Shown here in pieces: positions 48,111-55,177 of a DNA stretch of 55,177 nt. The translations under genes were made by a program, and so were the position numbers. Position 1 is the stretch's first letter. Each line of letters starts with the position of its first letter. Source of the DNA: Prochlorococcus sp. AG-432-D11 (GTDB lineage: Bacteria; Cyanobacteriota; Cyanobacteriia; PCC-6307; Cyanobiaceae); assembly GCA_003212885.1 (NCBI GenBank), contig QCOP01000003.1, forward strand, positions 1 through 55,177, read 5' to 3'. The notes below the pieces were generated by a model. The model worked only from the letters and a program-made list of their open reading frames with translations, ran no database searches and was not told the origin of the DNA.

Positions 48111-50315
48111 ATGAGATTATCAACCAAAAATATATATATTCCATTTGTAGCATTGTCGGTTCTTGCGCTTCCAGCTGGTTCAGAGGCTCCAAAACCGTCC
48201 AACCTTTTTGAAAGGTCCTTTGTTTCAGAAGAATATTTTCATATTGCAGAGTCTGAAAAGGTTAGTACTACTTCTGAGGGAAACAAAGAAGAGCCTTTGG
48301 TTTTAATTTCTGAAGTATTAATAGAGGGTATTGATAATCATCCTGATGAGGCTCGTCTTCGAAATGATGCATATGATGTTATGAAAATTCGCCCAGGGAT
48401 TAAAGCATCAAGATTAGATGTAAAAAATGATTTAAATGCGATTTATTCGACTGGTTGGTTTACTAGTGTAAAAATAAAGCCTGTAAATACACCACTAGGA
48501 GTCCGACTACTAGTACAAGTTGTCCCTAATCCTGTCCTAACTAAGGTTATCGTATTTCCGGCTAATTCTAAATTAACTAATAAGGTTATAAATGATACTT
48601 TTAAGAGTGATTTTGGAAAGATTGTAAATCTCAATATCATAAATCTTCGCATTAAAAGTTTAGAGAGATGGTACAAAGAAAATGGTTATTCTTTAGCAAG
48701 GATATCTGGACCTAATCGCATTTCTCCAGAAGGTTTGATAGAGATAAATTCTGTTGAAGGTGCTATTAATGATGTTAAAATTCAGTTTCTAAATGCAGAT
48801 GGTAACGCTTTTAGTGATGAAGGAGATGAACTTGTTGGGAAAACAAAGAAGTGGGTTATTGAGAGAGAAATGATTTCTAAATCTGGTTTGATTTTTAATA
48901 GAAAAATTTTAGAAGAAGATATAAAAAGATTATATGGAACATCCTTATTTTCAGATATAAAAGTAACACTAGAGCCAGTACCAATATCTCCAGGAGCTGT
49001 GAATATTGTTTTAGGTATAAGTGAGCAGAGGACAGGCTCTTTGACAGGAGGATTTGGCTATAGTGGAGGCCAAGGTTTGTTTGGACAGGCTAGCCTTCAA
49101 GAAACAAATTTAATTGGAAGAGCTTGGATAAGTGATTTTAATTTTACTTATGGAGAATATGGAGCATTAATTGGGTTATCTCTTGTTGATCCATGGATTA
49201 AAGGTGATAAATATAGGACTCGTTTTAAGACTTCTGTATACATTAGTAGAGATGTGCCTCAGGAATTTAGGAGTGATAATGGTCCTAACCTTTTAGGAGT
49301 AAGTGATTATTTGAAATCACCAGTAGATACAAGTCTTGATTATGCTTATGATATTGATTATTTACATAGTGGTATAAATTCAGAAATTTTTGATTCTGTT
49401 AATGCTGCTGCTGCTGTATATCCAAATGTAAGTTGGTTTGATTATGAAGGAGATTCAATTGTCCTAAAGAAAACTGGAGGCGGATTCTCTTTTAGTAGAC
49501 CATTTAATGGTGGAAATCCATTCATAAAGGCTAAATGGAAAATGCTTTATGGTATGGATTTTAAGAAAGTTAGACCTGTTGATTATTCTGGGGAAGAACG
49601 ACCTTATGGAGTTGCCAATAGTATTTATTTAGATAATCAAGTTCCTAATCAAGACATCATTTGTGTGGCGTTCAATTGTGCTAGCGAAAATACATTAATC
49701 AGTTTGAAAACTGGTTTTAGTTACGATAATCTGAATAATTCTTTTAATCCAACTGATGGTGATTATTTAACTATAAATTCTGAGCAATTTATCTCTGTGG
49801 GAGAAAACTCTCCTACTTTTAATCGTGCTCAAATTAGTTATTCATATTTTGTTCCGACAAATTTGTTAAAGCTGCACAAAGATTGTCGTCTAAAAACAGG
49901 TCAGAACTTGTCAAAATGTGATCAAGCATTTGGATTCCAGGTTGAAACAGGAGCCATAGTTGGAGATCTTCCGCCATATGAAGCATTTTGCTTGGGAGGC
50001 TCTAAGTCTGTTCGAGGGTGGAGCACCTGTGATTTGGCTGTTAGTAAACGTTTTGGAGAAGCAACCGCCGAATATAGATTTCCTATTTGGAAGATGATTT
50101 CGGGAAATTTATTTGTTGATGTCGGCACTGACTTTGGCTCTCAAGTAGATGTACCAGGAGAACCAGGGAAACTACTTAATAAGCCTGGAGTGGGATATTC
50201 AATTGGATCAGGCCTTTCATTTAAGACTCCTGTTGGACCGCTAAGAATTGAAGTTGCTAGTAATGATGCAACTGGAGATATGAGATATAACTTTGGATTT
50301 GGTTGGAAATTCTAG
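48111..50315 (+). CDS. BamA/Omp85-family outer-membrane protein
   Basis: POTRA repeats; beta-barrel with LGGSKSVRGWSTCDLAVSKRFGEATAEYRFPI and C-terminal GFGWKF. Confidence 0.93.
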   Translation: MRLSTKNIYIPFVALSVLALPAGSEAPKPSNLFERSFVSEEYFHIAESEKVSTTSEGNKEEPLVLISEVLIEGIDNHPDEARLRNDAYDVMKIRPGIKASRLDVKNDLNAIYSTGWFTSVKIKPVNTPLGVRLLVQVVPNPVLTKVIVFPANSKLTNKVINDTFKSDFGKIVNLNIINLRIKSLERWYKENGYSLARISGPNRISPEGLIEINSVEGAINDVKIQFLNADGNAFSDEGDELVGKTKKWVIEREMISKSGLIFNRKILEEDIKRLYGTSLFSDIKVTLEPVPISPGAVNIVLGISEQRTGSLTGGFGYSGGQGLFGQASLQETNLIGRAWISDFNFTYGEYGALIGLSLVDPWIKGDKYRTRFKTSVYISRDVPQEFRSDNGPNLLGVSDYLKSPVDTSLDYAYDIDYLHSGINSEIFDSVNAAAAVYPNVSWFDYEGDSIVLKKTGGGFSFSRPFNGGNPFIKAKWKMLYGMDFKKVRPVDYSGEERPYGVANSIYLDNQVPNQDIICVAFNCASENTLISLKTGFSYDNLNNSFNPTDGDYLTINSEQFISVGENSPTFNRAQISYSYFVPTNLLKLHKDCRLKTGQNLSKCDQAFGFQVETGAIVGDLPPYEAFCLGGSKSVRGWSTCDLAVSKRFGEATAEYRFPIWKMISGNLFVDVGTDFGSQVDVPGEPGKLLNKPGVGYSIGSGLSFKTPVGPLRIEVASNDATGDMRYNFGFGWKF

Positions 50316-51178
50316 TGGATTGGTTGCCAACTAATTATGAACAATCCTGGACTCTTGCTAATAGAGTTTCTAGGGAAGGGGTTGGCCTTCATTCTGGAGA
50401 GATTTCCAAAGTTAATCTTCTACCAAGTATTAAGCCAGGATTTCATCTTTCATGGATAGATAACTCTACTCCTCCAACCACTTTGAATCCTAATCAAGTT
50501 GTTCATAGTCAACTTTGCACTACGTTATTAGTCAATGAAGAAAAAATAGCGACAGTTGAACATCTTTTTGCTGCTTTGGTTGGTTGTGGCATAACACATG
50601 TCCATATTCAACTCTCTGGCAATGAAATTCCTCTTCTGGATGGGTCATCCTTAGGATGGGTTGAAGCTATTCAAGAGGCTCATTTGCGACCCGCTGACTC
50701 TAAAAGAGCTCAAGTACCAGTTGTTAAGCAGCCGTTTATTATAAACAGAGGAGAAAGCTTGATAGCTTTAACTCCTTTCGATGGAATCAAATTTGTTGTC
50801 ATCATTGATTTTCCATATTCGGTTATTGGTAAACAAATTTTCTCTATAGATCTTTCCCCAAAAACATTTGTTAGAGAAGTTGCTCCAGCAAGAACCTTTG
50901 GTTTTAAAGATCAAGTTGAGACTTTGATCAAGGCAGGTCTTATTAAGGGAGGAAGTTTGGAGAATTCACTTGTTTGTGACGATTCCTCTTGGCTTAATCC
51001 TCCTTTGAGATTTGATAATGAACCAGTACGTCATAAGCTTTTAGATCTCATTGGAGATTTAGCATTAGTGGGGTTGCCCAAAGCACAAATTCTGGTCTAT
51101 AGAGGTTCACATGCCCTTCATTCAGATCTAGCTTCACTTCTTCAAAAAAACAGTTCTTTAGCAGCAGGTTTATTATGA
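50315..51178 (+). CDS. lpxC: UDP-3-O-acyl-N-acetylglucosamine deacetylase
   Basis: [61 protein letters not shown] at 50315 plausible start. Confidence 0.96.
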   Translation: MDWLPTNYEQSWTLANRVSREGVGLHSGEISKVNLLPSIKPGFHLSWIDNSTPPTTLNPNQVVHSQLCTTLLVNEEKIATVEHLFAALVGCGITHVHIQLSGNEIPLLDGSSLGWVEAIQEAHLRPADSKRAQVPVVKQPFIINRGESLIALTPFDGIKFVVIIDFPYSVIGKQIFSIDLSPKTFVREVAPARTFGFKDQVETLIKAGLIKGGSLENSLVCDDSSWLNPPLRFDNEPVRHKLLDLIGDLALVGLPKAQILVYRGSHALHSDLASLLQKNSSLAAGLL

Positions 51179-51630
51179 CTAATTCTTCTAATACCTCCCC
51201 TTCTCTTAATTCAGAGGCAATTATGGGGCTTTTGCCCCATAGATATCCTTTTGCTCTTATTGATCGTGTTGTTTCATTTGAACCTGGTAAATCTGCTATT
51301 GCTGTTAAAAATGTAACTATAAATGAGCCACATTTTCAAGGGCATTTCCCTGGCAGACCTTTGATGCCAGGAGTGCTTATTGTTGAAGCTATGGCTCAGG
51401 TAGGAGGAGTAATTGTTAGTCAAATGCCGGATATTTCGGATGGCCTTTTTGTTTTTGCAGGTATAGATAATGTTCGTTTCCGTAGACCAGTTGTGCCAGG
51501 AGACCAATTAATAATAAACTGCGAATTACTTAGCATCAAAAGAAAGCGTTTTGGAAAGGTCAAAGGAGAGGCAAAAGTTGAAAATAATTTAGTTTGTTCA
51601 GGAGAATTGATGTTCTCATTAATGGATTAA
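51175..51630 (+). CDS. fabZ: 3-hydroxyacyl-ACP dehydratase
   Basis: [40 protein letters not shown]. Confidence 0.97.
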   Translation: MTNSSNTSPSLNSEAIMGLLPHRYPFALIDRVVSFEPGKSAIAVKNVTINEPHFQGHFPGRPLMPGVLIVEAMAQVGGVIVSQMPDISDGLFVFAGIDNVRFRRPVVPGDQLIINCELLSIKRKRFGKVKGEAKVENNLVCSGELMFSLMD

Positions 51631-51634
51631 TTCA

Positions 51635-52483
51635 ATGGATGAGATTAGTAATTACCAAAAATTTAAGACTAATAAAGCTCCCGAGATTCATCCTCTCGCT
51701 GTAGTTGATTCAAAAGCTCAACTTGCTGAAGGAGTAACTATTGGTTCTGGTGCCGTGATCGGTCCAGAAGTAATAGTTGGGGCTAATACAATCGTTGGAC
51801 CTAATGTGATTATTGATGGACTGGTAACTATTGGTTCGGAAAATAAGATTTTCCCAGGAGCTTGTATTGGACTTGAACCGCAAGATCTTAAATATAAAGG
51901 TGCTGATACTGAGGTGATTATTGGTAATGGAAATACTATTAGGGAATGTGTCACTATAAATAGGGCTACTAATCAAGGAGAGAAAACTATTATTGGAGAT
52001 AGGAGTTTGTTAATGGCTTATACACATATAGCTCATGGATGTTATGTAGGTAATGGAGTAATTATTGCTAACAGTGTTCAGGTTGCAGGGGAAGTTGTAA
52101 TTGAGGATAAAGCTGTCATAGGAGGTTCATCAGGGATTCACCAATTTGTTCATATTGGTTCAATGGCTATGATTGGCGGGATGTCAAGGGTTGACAGGGA
52201 TGTACCCCCGTATTGCTTGGTTGAGGGGCATCCTGGGAGAATGCGTGGGCTAAATAGAATAGGGATTAAGAGAAGTGGCCTCGAGTCAGAAAATCCAGCT
52301 GAGTTTAGAGAATTACTAGAGATATGGAATTTATTGTATAGATCCGAATTTGTTTTAAAGAAAGCACTGAAGTTGGCAAACGAATCACAATTGATGCCTG
52401 CAGCCAAAAATCTTTGCTTTTTTTTAGAAAAATCTTTAGAAAAGGGTCGTCGCGGACCAATGCCTATTCTTACAAGTAACTAA
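51635..52483 (+). CDS. lpxA: Acyl-ACP--UDP-N-acetylglucosamine O-acyltransferase
   Basis: Left-handed beta-helix hexapeptides; RECVTINRATNQGEKTIIGD; AYTHIAHGCYVGNGVIIAN. Confidence 0.97.
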   Translation: MDEISNYQKFKTNKAPEIHPLAVVDSKAQLAEGVTIGSGAVIGPEVIVGANTIVGPNVIIDGLVTIGSENKIFPGACIGLEPQDLKYKGADTEVIIGNGNTIRECVTINRATNQGEKTIIGDRSLLMAYTHIAHGCYVGNGVIIANSVQVAGEVVIEDKAVIGGSSGIHQFVHIGSMAMIGGMSRVDRDVPPYCLVEGHPGRMRGLNRIGIKRSGLESENPAEFRELLEIWNLLYRSEFVLKKALKLANESQLMPAAKNLCFFLEKSLEKGRRGPMPILTSN

Positions 52484-52491
52484 ATCGTTAA

Positions 52492-53667
52492 ATGAGATTG
52501 CTTATAAGTACTGGAGAAGTTTCTGGAGATTTGCAAGGAAGCTTACTAATTAAGTCTTTGTTGAAAGAAGCTTACTTAAGGAAGCAAAGTCTGGAACTTT
52601 TAGCATTAGGTGGTTTTAGAATGAGAGAGGCCGGTGCACATTTAATTGCTGATACAACCTCAATTGGCTCGATAGGTCTTTTGGAAGCAATTCCTTTTAT
52701 TTTGCCAACTTTGAAGGCCCAAAGATTGGTTGATGATCTTATAAAGAAAAATCCTCCTGATGGTGTGATTTTGATTGATTACATGGGTCCTAATATTAGA
52801 TTGGGCCGTAAAATAAAAAAACTTAATCTTGACTTGCCAATTATTTATTATATTGCCCCTCAAGAGTGGGCATGGCGTTTAGGAGATGGGGGTACTACTG
52901 ATCTCATAAGTTTTACTGATAAAATACTTGCAATTTTTCAAGATGAAGCGGATTTTTACTCTCATAAAGGAGGTTGTGTTCAATGGGTTGGCCATCCGAT
53001 GATGGACAACCTGCAAAATCTGCCATCTAAAGAAGATTCTATGGTCAGATTAGGTATACCCTCTCATAAGAAAGTTTTATTGCTTTTTCCAGCATCGAGA
53101 AAACAGGAATTAAAGTATATATTGCCTATCTTGCTTAAAGCAGCTTCTTTTTTACAAAGAATCGAGGAAGATCTTTATGTGCTAATTCCTGCAAGTATTA
53201 AGGGCTTTGAAAAAACGATTTTAGAATCTTTGAATGAATATGGTGTTATAGGGAAGATAATTCCTGCCGAAAGCACTAATGAATTAAAGCCATATCTTTT
53301 TGGCTCTGCATCACTTGCTTTGGGTAAATCAGGAACAGTCAATATGGAGTTAGCATTACATAAAGTGCCACAAATAGTTGGATATAGGGTTAGTAAAGTT
53401 ACCTCTTTCATTGCTAATAAATTTCTACAATTTCATGTAGATCATATATCTCCAGTCAATCTTTTATTGCGAGAGAGATTAATCCCAGAATTGTTACAGG
53501 AAGAATTTACTCCAGAGAATATTGTTACAGTAGCTTTGCCATTATTAAATGACAAGAAATCAAAGGAGATAATGTCAAATGGTTATGAACGGCTCTCTGA
53601 AATACTTGGTGAACCAGGTGTTACAGATAGAGCTGCAAAGCTGATACTTGATTCAATATTAAAGTGA
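52492..53667 (+). CDS. lpxB: Lipid-A-disaccharide synthase
   Basis: MRLLISTGEVSGDLQGS, YYIAPQEWAWRLGDG, WVGHPMMDNL, LGKSGTVNMELAL. Confidence 0.96.
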   Translation: MRLLISTGEVSGDLQGSLLIKSLLKEAYLRKQSLELLALGGFRMREAGAHLIADTTSIGSIGLLEAIPFILPTLKAQRLVDDLIKKNPPDGVILIDYMGPNIRLGRKIKKLNLDLPIIYYIAPQEWAWRLGDGGTTDLISFTDKILAIFQDEADFYSHKGGCVQWVGHPMMDNLQNLPSKEDSMVRLGIPSHKKVLLLFPASRKQELKYILPILLKAASFLQRIEEDLYVLIPASIKGFEKTILESLNEYGVIGKIIPAESTNELKPYLFGSASLALGKSGTVNMELALHKVPQIVGYRVSKVTSFIANKFLQFHVDHISPVNLLLRERLIPELLQEEFTPENIVTVALPLLNDKKSKEIMSNGYERLSEILGEPGVTDRAAKLILDSILK

Positions 53668-53672
53668 CAATC

Positions 53673-54306
53673 ATGAAGGCTTATTTTAAATTTATTCCAT
53701 TCTTATTAATCTGCTTGATTATTCTTGGATCGCCAAAAATAGCTTATGCTTCCGATGAGAAAGCAGTGATTGCAGGCGGATGTTTTTGGTGCTTAGAGCA
53801 TGACTTAGAACAAGTAAAAGGTATTAAATCAGTAGAAAGTGGCTATTCAGGGGGTGAGATTCAAAACCCTACTTATCAAAATCATCAAGGCCATCAAGAG
53901 GCTGTCCTGGTTATTTTTGATAATACAAAAATTACTTTTGATGAGCTTCTTAGAAGTTATTGGCGAAATATTGACCCTTTTGACTCCAAAGGCCAGTTCT
54001 GTGATAGGGGGGGATTCTTATAGACCAGTGATTTTCCCAATGAATGAGACACAATTAGAACTTTCCCAGCTTAGTTTACTTAATGCAGCAGATGAATTGT
54101 CTGTTTCTAAAAAAGATATATCAGTTCAAATAGAGAATTTCACATCATTTTGGGAAGCAGAAGAATATCATCAGGACTTTTCCAAAAAAAATACCCTTAA
54201 ATATAATTTTTATAGATATAGCTGCGGAAGAGATGAAAGATTACAAAAAATTTGGGGAAAAAATGCTGGACAAGGTAGCAACTGGGAAAACACAGAAGCT
54301 AATTAA
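53673..54306 (+). pseudogene. msrA: Peptide-methionine (S)-S-oxide reductase with signal peptide, frameshifted at G7 run (54007..54013)
   Basis: Frame 0 AGGCFWCLEHDLEQVKGIKSVESGYSGGEIQNPTYQ...DPFDSKGQFCDRG, then frame +1 DSYRPVIFPMNETQ...FTSFWEAEEYHQDF; removing one G restores DRGDSYRPVIF. Confidence 0.9.
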
Positions 54307-54412
54307 CCTCTTTATAATTTAATAGGATTTCGTTCTTTTTAGAAGATTAACTTTTGATTAGATTTCTGCCTTTTCAACAGCTTTTTTTTTTACATTTGAT
54401 ATTTTTGGTTGC

Positions 54413-54652
54413 ATGAGACTTGGCTCTATGTATTTATTAATAGTTAAAGATGGGTTTAGGATTAGATATATTGGTCCTTATCCCAATACAAGAAAAGCCT
54501 ATGATGATTTGCAGCGTGTTTTAATAGATTGCACCAATAAAGCAAGTTGGCAAATACATTCATTAGAAAGTCCTTCTATCAAAACTTCTGCTACTAGTAG
54601 TGCAGAGTTAGTATTACAAAATGTACAGATGGAACAGTATCGTGCTTCATAG
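54413..54652 (+). CDS. Hypothetical protein (79 aa; 74 aa if ATG at 54428)
   Basis: MYLLIVKDGFRIRYIGPYPNTRKAYDDLQRVL, compact alpha/beta composition. Confidence 0.65.
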   Translation: MRLGSMYLLIVKDGFRIRYIGPYPNTRKAYDDLQRVLIDCTNKASWQIHSLESPSIKTSATSSAELVLQNVQMEQYRAS

Positions 54653-54685
54653 ATAAATTATTTAAAAAAATATTAGAGTTACTTG

Positions 54686-55177
54686 TTACTTGGTTGAAAC
54701 CCAATTAACAAGTGTTCTTACTCCAAAGCCCGTTGCTCCAGCAGGATTAATGTCTCTGTCTTTATCACTCCAACATGTCCCTGCAATATCTAAATGAGCC
54801 CAGGGAATTTCCCCAGAAATAAATTCTCGTAAGAAAAGTGCAGCGGTAATTGAACCGCCTGCTCGTGGACCAGTATTTTTTAAATCTGCAAGCATTGATT
54901 TTAGGCCTTCTTTATAGGAATTCTGCATAGGCATTTCCCAAATTTGCTCTCCAGATGATTCAGAGGCATTTTTTAATTCTTCTACAAGATTTCTATTATT
55001 CGACCAGAGTCCAGCTATTTCTTCTCCTAGAGCAATAACGCATGCACCAGTTAGTGTTGCTAAATCAACTATTGCATCAGGATTGAGCTTACATGCATAA
55101 ACGAGTGCATCTGCCAAAGTAAGTCTTCCTTCTGCGTCAGTATTATTTATTTCTATAGTTTTGCCATTAGAAGCAGT
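54686..55177 (-). CDS. pepA: Leucyl aminopeptidase, C-terminal part (truncated by window end)
   Basis: [41 protein letters not shown]; frame open to window edge. Confidence 0.96.
   Translation of the reverse strand, partial: TASNGKTIEINNTDAEGRLTLADALVYACKLNPDAIVDLATLTGACVIALGEEIAGLWSNNRNLVEELKNASESSGEQIWEMPMQNSYKEGLKSMLADLKNTGPRAGGSITAALFLREFISGEIPWAHLDIAGTCWSDKDRDINPAGATGFGVRTLVNWVSTK

Noticed and set aside
51710-51976. Two minus-strand ORFs with Ser/Ile/Pro-rich repeats
   Set aside because: They are antisense shadows of the LpxA hexapeptide-repeat coding sequence
1-55177. Search for CRISPR arrays, IS elements, integrases, toxin-antitoxin pairs and prophage genes
   Set aside because: No regularly spaced direct repeats, transposase/integrase motifs or phage structural genes seen by eye

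Overview
AT-rich (roughly mid-30s % GC by eye), gene-dense cyanobacterial chromosome segment. Gene content and order (kaiB-kaiC without kaiA, nblS, purD, purC, Omp85/BamA, lpxC-fabZ-lpxA-lpxB, pepA) point to a low-light-type Prochlorococcus. I support about 60 protein genes and one tRNA-Val(GAC), and see no CRISPR array, IS element or prophage. Most of the window is core metabolism: purT, ABC-F, serA, prmA, ferredoxin, murD, apt, truB, rnz, rplU/rpmA, the lipid A pathway and pepA. Between these lie small lineage-type hypothetical proteins. Points most worth a second look: (i) two unannotated ~50-aa paralogues about 15 kb apart with an identical DSYFECITSCS core and a twin Cx3C motif (C-x3-C-x8-C-x3-C); (ii) an exported-type msrA interrupted by a 1-nt frameshift in a G7 run; (iii) a kaiBC-only clock locus with a shortened KaiC C-terminal tail; (iv) a perfect 17-bp inverted repeat overlapping a stop codon; (v) several reading frames lacking a canonical start next to unusually long non-coding stretches, suggesting gene remnants or missed small genes. 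I found no clearly new multi-gene system; the twin-Cx3C paralogues are the best candidate for something undescribed. All family names come from motif recognition by eye, with no database search.
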